Positions 55,833-64,000 of a stretch of 64,000 nt of DNA are shown here, in pieces (position 1 is the first letter of the stretch; the number at the start of each line of letters is the position of its first letter). The DNA lies in assembly GCA_036023115.1 (NCBI GenBank), contig JAYKKT010000048.1, positions 4,302,001 through 4,366,000 on the forward strand, in the 5' to 3' direction. The notes under the pieces were generated by a model, which was not told where the DNA came from, ran no database searches, and saw only the letters and a program-made list of their open reading frames with translations. Source of the stretch: Brasenia schreberi. Its lineage: Eukaryota; Streptophyta; Magnoliopsida; Nymphaeales; Cabombaceae. The translations under genes were made by a program, and so were the position numbers.

Positions 55833-56394
55833 TGTAAACACCCCAAATTTTCTAAAGTTCAAAACTCTCAAAAACACAAAAAGCTCTTTCAGAGCCAAAA
55901 CAATAATCCTGTTTTAAAATACCAAAGCAAGTTCAAAAAGCAAAAGGAGAGCCCACGCAAGAAGAAGAATTCAAGCCCAGAACTTCAGAAGCCTTCCCAA
56001 GCCGAAAAACAAGAGAAAGGAGAGCTCGTTCAGAGAAAAGCCCGACAGAAGGACAAAAGCGTAATTTGGGTCAAAAAAGCAAAAAGCAGCTCCAAAATAC
56101 ACAAAGAAGCCAAAAACTTGATGAAGTCGATAGAAGTCCGAGACACATCCCGTCAAAATGAAGAACGGAATCCGTGCGGAAACCTAAGATCGATAACACC
56201 AGGAACCGACCAGAAACCAAAATGGCGGATCGAAACAGACGCCGAAAAAGTCCTGCAGAGCACCAGTTGGAAGAAGGACTTGGGGAAGACCCAGGCCAAA
56301 GTTGGGTCGCCGATGAATTAGAGCCCACTCAAAACCAACTGTGAAAAGCGCCAAAAAGGACTCAAAACAAAGGAGCAAAAGAAAATTTTGGATT

Positions 56395-56575
56395 GGATCT
56401 GGACCTAAAATATCCAGATCCAAATAGTATTTGAATTGGATCTGGATCTCAAAATATCCGAGATCCAAGATCCAAACCCAAATAAATATTTGGACTGGAT
56501 CTGGATCTCAAAATATCCAAGATCCATGATCTAGATCCAAATAGTGTTTGGATCAGATTCGAATACCCAGATCCA
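56395..56575 (+). repeat. U3 array of GGATCT/ATATCC modules (LTR at 55.8 kb)
   Basis: Repeated GATCTGGATCT--AAATATCC-AGATCCAAAT units. A related array lies at 57770-58020 in the next LTR, including five copies across both arrays of AAATAGTGTTTGGAT. Confidence 0.7.
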
Positions 56576-56599
56576 AATCCAAGACCCACCTCAAATGTC

Positions 56600-56607
56600 T
56601 ATAAATA
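56600..56607 (+). promoter_or_regulatory. LTR TATA box (truncated LTR)
   Basis: GTCTATAAATAGAGGTGAGGG corresponds to the TATA region of the next LTR (58049). Confidence 0.6.
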
Positions 56608-57769
56608 GAGGTGAGGGTCTCCAAAATCAGCCCACATGAAATTCAAAGGGAGAGCTTCTTCACGTGAAATAGATGGGAAGGAGAGAGAGTGGGCCATAGT
56701 GGCCTTGGGCTTGTTGCCTTGTGAGTGTGGGATTGGGCCATTGTGGCCCGAGCTGTACCAATCAAAGGGCTTCGTCTTCAAGGAGGGTGGAGCTGCAAAC
56801 GGAGGCAGCTTGGCTGCGTGGAGATGCTTGGAGTTTGGTGGCAAAACCATGGTTTGTACCTAAACCTAACCCTAAACCACTCTATTCCCTAACCCCTCTA
56901 AACCACCCAACCCAAGCCACCCCAAGCCACAAGGCAGGCAGTGTCCTAACTTCATCCCCCAAGCCCACGGCCAGTTGTTGGCCGTGTCTCATACACCACC
57001 CAAACCCTAGGCCGTGACTGGCCTTAGCCAGCCCGCGCCCAAGACACCATACCCGGCCACTTCCCTTGGGCCCGAAATTGAAAACTCACGCAACTCACCC
57101 AAGACACCACAATTGCCTTAAAAAGTCATATATTTCAAAACATACTTCGCTACCTTGAGTAAGCTAGCTGGCACGCCCTATAAACACCCCAAAATCCCAC
57201 GATTTCATGAAACAGATACCTGGTTTTCAAATCAACCCCAAAACCAAAAGGGCCATTTTGAGTTTTAAAAACCCAGGAGCTTTCCAAAAAGCTTGTAAAT
57301 ACTATTTTAAACCCCGTATCCCATTCAAATTTCTTGAGACTAGGGCTAAGCCCCATTTTTCCCAAAAAGTCAAAGACGAACAGGTGAAGCAGGGAAGGCG
57401 ACACCTGATCGAGAGGCAGCCCAAAAACCAGCCCCCGAAGGCCCAATCAAAGGCAGACTAAAAAATGAATGCAAAAGCCCGAAAGCAGCACCCTAGCCTG
57501 ATAAAAGCCAGGGTCAAAAGGCGAAAGGAAGGCCCAGGCTCGATGCAGAATGCAAGCACGGCACACCCAGAAGCCAAATCAAATACATCCTCCCAGGCAG
57601 CATGAATTTGAGCTAGAAATGGAGAAATCAAGCCGAAACGGGGTCTAGAATGACAAGATGGAGTCCGGACGACAAAGTTGGGGAAAACCCAGCACCAGAC
57701 GGAGCGTTGATGAAGCCAGTGCCCGCACAAAATGTTTGCCTCAAAAAGCCAAGAAGGACCATCCAGAGA

Positions 57770-58020
57770 AAATTTGGATTAGAATTGGACAATAAATATC
57801 CAGATCCATATCCAAATAGTGTTTGGATTTTGGTCAATCCAAATAGTGTTTGGATTTGGATTGGATCCAAATAGTGTTTGGATTGGATCGGATCTAGACC
57901 AAAATATCCAGATCCATATCCATAAAAATGTTGGATTTGGATTTCAAAATATCTGATATCTAAGATCTAGATCCAAATAGTGTTTGGATCGGACATGGAT
58001 TCCACGATCCAAACCCAAGA
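57770..58020 (+). repeat. U3 module array, element 3
   Basis: CCAAATAGTGTTTGGAT repeats at about 57810, 57840, 57868 and 57975, interspersed with GGATCTAGATCC-like palindromes and AAAATATCCAGATCC. Position just upstream of the TATA box suggests an enhancer-like array; this is inference. Confidence 0.65.
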
Positions 58021-58040
58021 CCCATATCCAAGACCCACTT

Positions 58041-59284
58041 CATTTGTCTATAAATAGGAGTGAGGGGGTCTCCAAAAAGTTCACGTGAAATCCACTTGGA
58101 GGAGCTTGGAGGAGAGAGAGGGTATTAAGGTGAGTGCTTAGTGCTTTCTTCATTTTGTTTAGTGGGTTAATTGTGGGCTTAAAGGGGGATTAGTGGGGGC
58201 TGCACCACCTTGATTTAGGACTAGATTTGCTTGAATAAGAAGGCATGGAGTGACTCATGTGGAGCTTGAGCACACCCCAAGACCGCGCCCTAAGGTAAGC
58301 CTAACAAACTCACCTAGCCCACCTCTCTCGAACCCCTCTAAACCACCTAAGCTGACTCCATCTAACCCTAATAATACCTAACCTAACCCCACCGACTCCA
58401 ACTATCCCTAAAACACCTAAGCTAGACCCCAAGCACACCCCGGCCAGCTAGACGAGCCCCAACACGCCCCTGTCGGGCCTGCTGCGCATCACCCGTGCCT
58501 TCCGCGCGACACCCGTGCCTTCTGTGTGCCGCTACGGCGCCCCTAACTTCTCCCGCGCCCTGCCTGCCCGTCCAGTGCCCCTTGTCCAACGCCTGGTGCC
58601 TAAGCGCCAGCGCTTGTATTTTCTGCCGTGCCTTAGCGCCGAATGATTGGCTGCCATCTTCCAGCCAGCTTCCACCTAAGACTGACCTTAGCTAGCCTTA
58701 GGGTCTGCCACCCTTTAGAGCCGTGACCTTCCCCTTAGGCCGTGACCCTCTTCTTGACCGAACCTAGGTTCCCCTAAGACCCTAAGTCCGTGAGCCTTCC
58801 CTAAACACACCCATGAGCCCTACCTCTCACACCCAAAGCCCCACCAAGCTCAACCTCCAACCAGCCATTTCATGCCTCAAGCTTCAAGGGAGCACGTCCT
58901 TGGTTGCCCGAAGTGAAACACAAGCCCAATCACGAGCAAGTGAAGATGGACCGACTATTTGTAAGTGTCTAAACTTGGTCCCTTATGCTAACCTGCTTTA
59001 TACTTAATTCAATTCGGATACGGGGTTGTATTAACAGAGCTTTGTCTCCCCCCGAAATGTAATATTGTTGCTTGGCACACGAGACACATACGTGCACTTG
59101 AGCTTTAGCTCTTATATCGTACACGATGCACACAAGTGCACTTGAGCCTTAGCTCTTATCTCGTACACAAAGCACCCACATACACCATTGAGCCTTCGCT
59201 CTTACTCCAAATACTCTAGTAAGAGTCATATACGCTGCAATTTCATTCAGGTTTTAAGGTTCAAGTCGTGTGAGTTTGTCATTT
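58041..59284 (+). repeat. Tandem duplication unit 1 in the LTR (1244 bp)
   Basis: CATTTGTCTATAAATAGGAG at 58041 recurs as CATTTGCCTATAAATAGGAG at 59285, and the sequence after both continues in parallel. The first 120 bases differ at about four positions. Unit 1 keeps about 130 bases around 58210-58350 that unit 2 lacks. Confidence 0.9.
58049..58056 (+). promoter_or_regulatory. TATA box 1 of the duplicated LTR promoter
   Basis: TATAAATA in CTATAAATAGGAGTGAGGGG, directly after the U3 module array. Confidence 0.6.
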
Positions 59285-60425
59285 CATTTGCCTATAAATA
59301 GGAGTGAGGGGGTCTTCAAAAAGTTCACGTGAAATCCACTTAGAGGAGCTTGGAGGAGAGAGAGGGTATTAAGGTGAGTGCTTAGTACTTTCTTCATTTT
59401 GTTTAGTGGGTTAATTGTTGGCTTAAAGGGGGATTAGTGGGGGCTGCACCACCTTGATCCCACCGACTCCATCTAACCCTAATCAGACCTAACCTAACCC
59501 CACCGACTCCAACTATCCCTAAAACACCTAAGTTAGACCCCAAGCACACCCCGGCCAGCTAGACGCGCCCCTACCGGGCCTATTGCGCATCACCAGCGCC
59601 TTCCGTACGACACCCGCGCCTTCCGAGCGCCACTACGACGCCCCTAACGCCTCCCGTGCCCTGTCTACGAGTCTAGCGCCCCCTATCCAGCGCCTGGCGC
59701 CTGAGCGCCGATGCCTATATTTTCTGCCGCGCCTTAGCGCCGACGCCTATATTATCTGTCGCGCCTTAGCGCCGAATGGCTGCCTGCCATCTTCCACCTA
59801 GGACTGACCTTAGCCAGCCTTAGGGTCCGCCACCACTTAGGGTCTGCCACCCTTTAGAGTCGTGACCTTCCTCTTAGGCCATAACCCCCTTCTTGACCGA
59901 ACCTAGGTTGCCCTAAGACCCTAAGTCCATGAGCCTTCCCTAAACACACCCGTGAGCCCTACCTCTCACGCCCAAAGCCCCACCAAGCTCAACCTCCAGC
60001 CAACCACTTCACGCCTCAAGCTTCAAGGGAGCATGTGCTTGGTTGCCCGAAGTGAAACACAAGCCCAATCACGAGCAAGTGAAGACGGACCGGCTATTTG
60101 TAAGTGTCTAAACTTGGTCCCTTACGCTAACTTGCTTTATACTTAATTCAATTTGGATACGGGGTTGTATTAACGGAGCTTTGTCTCCCCTCGGAGTGTA
60201 ATATTGTTGCTTGACACACGAGACACATACGTGCACTTGAGCTTTAGCTCTTATATCGTACATGATGCACACAAGTGCACTTGAGCCTTAGCTCTTATTT
60301 CGTACACCAAACACCCACGTACACCATTGAGCCTTCGCTTTTACTCCAAAGACTCTAGTAAGAGCCATATACGCTGCAATTTCATTCGAGTTTTAAGGTT
60401 CAAGTCATGTGAGTTTGTCATTTCA
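59285..60425 (+). repeat. Tandem duplication unit 2 in the LTR (1141 bp)
   Basis: Second copy, with a deletion after CACCACCTTGAT and a small local duplication of GCGCCTTAGCGCCGA near 59730. After TTTGTCATTTCA at 60423 the sequence diverges from unit 1's continuation, which marks the right edge. Confidence 0.9.
59293..59300 (+). promoter_or_regulatory. TATA box 2 of the duplicated LTR promoter
   Basis: TATAAATA at the same relative position in unit 2. It lacks the GGATCC-type U3 array directly upstream. Confidence 0.55.
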
Positions 60426-60990
60426 ATTACACACTCACACCCATGGAACACTCGAGCACTTGCTCAAGCACTCACGCACCTTTTGGCCTCGGCAGCCACT
60501 AAGATATAGCTATATCTATATATTTTCAGCTGCGTGAGTTTTCTTGATTCAGTTGTGTACGTCTTTCAATTTCGGGTTGTTAATTTTTAGTCGTGTGAGT
60601 TACATTTCAATATATAAAGACCACATACGCACACGTTGACGACCTTCGGGCTGATATATATATAGTTGTATTTTCCTTTCGACTGGGTTTTACATTCCAA
60701 GTCGTGTGAGTTGTCTTTACATTTATACACAACACACACGCACATGTTGGCGACCTTCGGGCCCATATATATATAAGTATTTCCCTTCCGCAATTTACAT
60801 GTAAGTCGAGCGGGGTTTTACATTCAAGTCAAGCTAGTTGTCTTTCAATTTATACACAACACACACGCCCACAATTGAGCCTTTCCGCTCTTAAGATATA
60901 GCTATATTTCCCTTCCGCAATTTCCCTTTGGCTATGTCTTTCAATTTCGGGTTTTAAGGTTCAGTCATGTGAGTTGCATTGCATATCCGC
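60395..60990 (+). repeat. About 120-bp tandem repeats in the LTR
   Basis: Units contain GTTTTA--TTCAAGTCGTGTGAGTT, a TATACACAACACACACGC segment and either ACCTTCGGGC or GAGCCTTTCCGCTCTT. Three to four diverged units are visible. They correspond to the 111-bp array in the minus-strand LTR. Confidence 0.7.
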
Positions 60991-61436
60991 CATACTCGAG
61001 ATAGTGCACATACTTGCATCAAACAAACCCCGAACAACCCGTGCAAACACGCCAAGACTTAGGCACTTGGTACACACACCTCACGCCTAAGTAGATAAAA
61101 CTCAAAGACATAGATACGTGCAAACCCCACGTAAATAAAATTTGCAATTAGACAAACAAATCGATCAAATACTTTCATACCTTTTCAAAAAGGCCCTGCT
61201 TGTTTAAAATCAAGATTTCTAAAGCATACAAACTGACCCTTGAGCATCGGTTTGAGAAGGTTTGTGACAAAAAGAGTCCACTTGTCCACAATCGCCCTCT
61301 AAGTCAGATATTTCAAAACTTACTTCGCTAGTTTGAATAAGCTAGCTAGCACGCCCTTTAAAAGTGACTTAGACACGAAAAAAGTTCACTTCAGGCCCAA
61401 GAACCCGGAGTGAAAATTTTCGCGTGTCTATAAAAA

Positions 61437-61456
61437 TTTGCACGCCCAGTGGGACG
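61437..61456 (+). other. Probable primer-binding site of element 3
   Basis: Just after the LTR end is TTTGCACGCCCAGTGGGACG. A GCACGCCCAGTGGGAC-type sequence is the usual junction in plant Tat elements. The exact tRNA primer cannot be assigned from sequence alone. Confidence 0.55.
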
Positions 61457-61494
61457 CAGGTCTTAAGAAAAATTGATACAAACAAGCGGACCTC

Positions 61495-63050
61495 TTGAAA
61501 AAATTTCAAGAAAAGTATTTTAACTCTTTGTCTTGTGCATTTCATAGTTGGGTTTTACAAAGCATAGGAGTCACCTCGAGTTCAGACTCCAATGAAGTGT
61601 CTAGCCATGTCTCGCATACATCAAGTTGTCACTCTAGGAGATTTTCAAAAAATCGAAACAAAAAAGAGGAAATCGAGGATTTGACAAGGGATTTTGAGGC
61701 CAAGATTGCTACCCTTAGCCAAGAGGCTGAAGCAGTTGATTCGTGTTCGTCACATGGCAAACCAATAAAGGCCAAAAAAAAGTTTGAAAAAACTCAAAAA
61801 CCCAAGGAAACCTCCGCTATGGAGGGAAACCAATACCACGAGTCCTTCGCTCACAAGGACCGTAAAGCCCTACAGCAGGTGCTAAAAGGGCAAACCAAAG
61901 AGAAAAGAACTTACGCTCTGTCTGATTTTCTTCCTTTAGATTATGAGATAGACAGTGACGATGAAATACCAAATTTCCATCGGTATGATGGCATGGGAGA
62001 CCCTAGGTCTCACTTGCAACTTTTCTCTCGTCGAGCCCACAAAAAAAGGACTCGATGAAATGGGTGTATTGGTTTCCCCTTTCCCTCAAAGGCACGACTT
62101 CAAAATGGCTGGCTTCCTATGATCTAAGTCAGTTCACAACCTTTAAAGAGTTGGCAAACTGCTTTATGCAAAGGTTCTCGCATAACGTAGAAGTCACGCC
62201 CACTTTAAACACTTTGAGGGATACTAAACAAGGATCGAACGAAGATGTGCATGCATTTATCGTTCGATGGAGGTCTCTTCTTGGGCAAGTATGAGAACCC
62301 ATATCAGAAGGGTGTGCAATAATGCTCATCTTGGATAATTTTAAAAACGAGTTGAAAACCCTTCTCTCCCTACACGAAATCGCGACTTTCCACAAGTTAA
62401 TTAAAAAGGCATCCCTTTTTGAAACAAATTTGAAAAAAGGCATCTATGATCACTTGTGGAAAGGGAGTGTTACTTCAAAAACTCGCTTGGAAAAACCCGG
62501 AACTTACGGGTTACCCACGATGGATAAAGGGGCAAAGCCCCACAAAGTTGCAAACATTCGAGTGGATCCAAGCCCGGCAAGCACTTCCAAAATTTTTGAG
62601 AGATTTGAAAACAAAAAAGACAAAAAAATACAAAAACCTTTTGAAAAACGGGAGTATACTCCACTTGGGCAACCTGTGTCGGAGGTCCTAGACCTCCTAA
62701 TTGCCCAAAGAATGATCGAACTCCCCGAGATTTTCGAGGGAACCACCTCCAAAGGGAGGTTTTTAAATCGATTTTGCAAGTATCATCGGCTCAAAGGCCA
62801 TGATACCAAGCAATGTTTTTCCCTACTCAACAAGATTAAGAACTTGATCGAGCAGGGCCGGCTCCAGGTCATTGAGGAACCAGAGCCTGCCCAAGCGATT
62901 TTCAAAGAACCCTTCCCCAACCACGCAAGTATTAGTGGGAAGGGCAAAGAGGTATGTGCTTTAACGATGTCAAAGAGTCTAGCGCATGCATATCATTCTG
63001 GGTTTTCTACTTGTGCACCATCTCTCATCCTTCATAAGAAAATCGCCTAA
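61495..63050 (+). pseudogene. Tat gag, one frameshift and one premature stop
   Basis: First segment 61495-62058 (possibly from a start upstream) ends with the gag entry motif MGDPRSHLQLFSRR, then shifts frame near 62045. Segment 2 (62055-62294) has the retrotransposon gag core: LKGTTSKWLASY, FTTFKELANCFMQRF and NEDVHAFIVRWR. It stops at TGA 62292. Segment 3 (62322-63050, same frame) has DLLIAQRMIELPE and the zinc-knuckle-like CKYHRLKGHDTKQC (C-X2-H-X4-H-X4-C, residues 152-165 of that segment), followed by KIKNLIEQG. These follow Tat gag order. It would form virus-like particles if intact. A further open stretch lies at 63066-63374. Confidence 0.85.
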
Positions 63051-63065
63051 GTAGTAATCCGAGGA

Positions 63066-63374
63066 GTGCTGAAAAGCCCACCCCCGGTTAAACTTGTTTT
63101 ACAAATCCAAGGTGCTTCAAAATACACGAATAGAGCCATCATAGGCGTGAGCCCTAAGTTGATCGTGGGGGAGGTGACTAGGTCCGGAAGGATCCATCAA
63201 CCCCCTTATCTACAAAATGCTAAAAAAATGGTCAGTGTTCCTAGGCCTTCAAAAGCATGTATTCTTAGGGTCTCACCAAAAATGGACAAAGGCAAAGTTG
63301 TTTTAACATTGTATGATTTTGAAAATCATATTTCAAAGATTCCAATTAACATGTTCATCTTAGAGCTGATATAA
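63066..63374 (+). pseudogene. Gag-protease linker region of Tat polyprotein
   Basis: 102 codons in the same frame as gag segment 3, separated from it by one stop at 63048-63050. RSGRIHQPPYLQNAKK resembles the RxGRxxxPP linker seen between gag and protease in this lineage. It ends at TAA 63372; the protease continues in another frame. Confidence 0.6.
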
Positions 63375-63457
63375 ACCTCACCTAGGCATAGACTTGTTTT
63401 AGAGAAAATTCTAGAAAGGCTAGATCAAACATAACCCCGGAGTCCTTATCAACCCAA

Positions 63458-64000
63458 GTGGCGTCTATAGGTGCAAAAACACCCATCGTGTTCTCGGAAG
63501 AGGATAACGAAAGACCATATGAATCCCACAACCAGGCCCTACATATCGAGGTGGTATTGAATCACCATTCTCTGGACAGGTGCCTAGTTGATGGGGGAGG
63601 AGGTCTCAACATCCTTCCGCTCCACGTGGCGTATCAAATCGGAGTCGCCTTGACCTCCTTGAACCCAAGCCCCATCGTAATCACTGGATACGATGGAAAT
63701 GCATCTAGACCCTTAGGATCCATAGAATTACCCATGGAAACGGGAGGGATGACTCACATGGGGGTGTTCCATGTCTTGGACATCCACCCCCACTACAACC
63801 TATTGCTGGGAAGGCCCTGGATACACAGCCTGTGAGGTGTGCCGTCCACCTTCCATAGGTGTGTCAAAATCCCTTTTGAAGACCAAGTTGTGGTAATTCT
63901 AGGTGAGAGTCACCCTCAGCTTTAGGGAATACAGAATTTTCCCTGCTTGTCGAGTTCTCAAGCCTACGAGGCCAACCTGGGGCAAGTATTGGTCGAACCA
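63458..64000 (+). pseudogene. Tat aspartic protease region, frame-broken
   Basis: The open stretch to 63835 has RCLVDGGGGLNILPL, in which D45 is the probable catalytic Asp (DGG instead of the usual DTG or DSG), a downstream ITGYDG flap-like segment, and YNLLLGRPWIHS. This is the arrangement of retroviral-type pepsin-like proteases, which act as dimers. After a stop at 63833-63835 the reading continues as VPSTFHRCVKIPFEDQVV, the usual segment after GRPWIH. Sequence leaves the window before RT. Confidence 0.8.

Larger units (their letters stand above)
55833..57178 (+). repeat. Tat-type LTR, truncated at its 3' end
   Basis: Starts TGTAAACACCCCAAATTTTC. It has a U3 rich in GGATCTGGATCTCAAAATATCC modules, a TATA box at 56600-56607 and a leader. 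It ends within GCTAGCTGGCACGCCC, about 80 bases before the usual LTR end. Immediately after, another LTR of the same family begins, so the second element seems to have inserted here or recombined with it. Confidence 0.75.
57179..61433 (+). repeat. 5' LTR of Tat element 3 with internal 1.24-kb tandem duplication
   Basis: Begins TATAAACACCCCAAAATCCC (family start TGTAAACACC) and ends GTGTCTATA (family end GTGTCTACA). The 4.25 kb length is explained by a tandem duplication (58041-59284 and 59285-60425). U3 carries GGATCCAAATAGTGTTTGGA modules. R/U5 carries tandem arrays at 59090-59215 and 60395-60990. The 3' portion matches LTR 1 (GACCCTTGAGCATCGGTT, AAGCTAGCTAGCACG). Confidence 0.8.
57179..64000 (+). 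mobile_element. Tat-lineage gypsy element 3, 5' part, runs off the window
   Basis: An oversized 5' LTR (57179-61433) is followed by a primer-binding region, a broken gag and a protease region. The order and motifs fit the same lineage as elements 1 and 2, whose 3' halves are present elsewhere in the window. Pol would lie beyond 64000. Confidence 0.85.

Noticed and set aside
58495..60146. Ala/Pro/Cys-rich and Ser/Gln-rich frames of 60-72 codons occurring twice
   Set aside because: They repeat only because the LTR segment is tandemly duplicated. No gene is expected in the LTR, and indels break the correspondence.

Overview
The window looks like repeat-dense nuclear DNA of a flowering plant. 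The evidence is an intron-bearing gene for a plant-type protein with five CCCH zinc fingers, Ty3/gypsy elements of the plant Tat lineage (two RNase H domains), RTE-clade LINEs ending in (TTG)n, a hAT/DUF659 transposase relic and Ty1/copia debris. Intergenic DNA is AT-rich with TA microsatellites. I cannot name the species. No bacterial operons, CRISPR arrays, rRNA or convincing tRNA genes were seen.

Layout. 1-4.3 kb: mostly anonymous DNA with a small hAT-like MITE and a LINE 5' scrap. 4.34-4.51 kb: an orphan exon-like ORF. 4.7-7.0 kb: a 5'-truncated LINE with a 14-bp target-site duplication (TSD). 7.5-10.9 kb: two long diverged direct repeats that may be LTRs of an eroded element. 11.4-22.0 kb: a nested retrotransposon stack. 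Ty1/copia pieces on the minus strand are split by a minus-strand LINE and a plus-strand 5'-truncated Tat element (13.6-19.5 kb) with its 3' LTR. 22-27.6 kb: TA repeats, a diverged Tat-type LTR and one possible orphan exon. 27.6-31.2 kb: LINE remnant, hAT inserted in it, and a LINE inserted in the hAT. 32.2-38.5 kb: the only apparently functional host gene, on the minus strand, 7 exons, 405 aa. 38.5-41 kb: spacer with TA and GAA repeats. 41.1-51.2 kb: a minus-strand Tat LTR lies against a decayed plus-strand Tat integrase. That element's 3' LTR boundary was hit by a nearly intact full-length RTE LINE (45652-48911, 20-bp TSD). 51.3-52.1 kb: chromovirus-type gypsy relic. 52.5-53.9 kb: old LINE carrying a younger 146-bp LINE tail with a 16-bp TSD. 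55.8-64 kb: a truncated Tat LTR abutting another Tat element. The second element's 5' LTR contains a 1.24-kb tandem duplication that doubles its TATA box, followed by a primer-binding region, broken gag and protease running off the window.

Almost all coding potential outside the CCCH gene is transposon-derived and broken by stops, frameshifts or truncation. The LINE family has at least nine pieces of different ages here, which allows a relative insertion order. No wholly new system is demonstrated. The most notable items are the young LINE at the LTR border, the duplicated LTR promoter, the palindromic MITE and LINE tail in intron 6 of the CCCH gene, and two unexplained exon-like ORFs.
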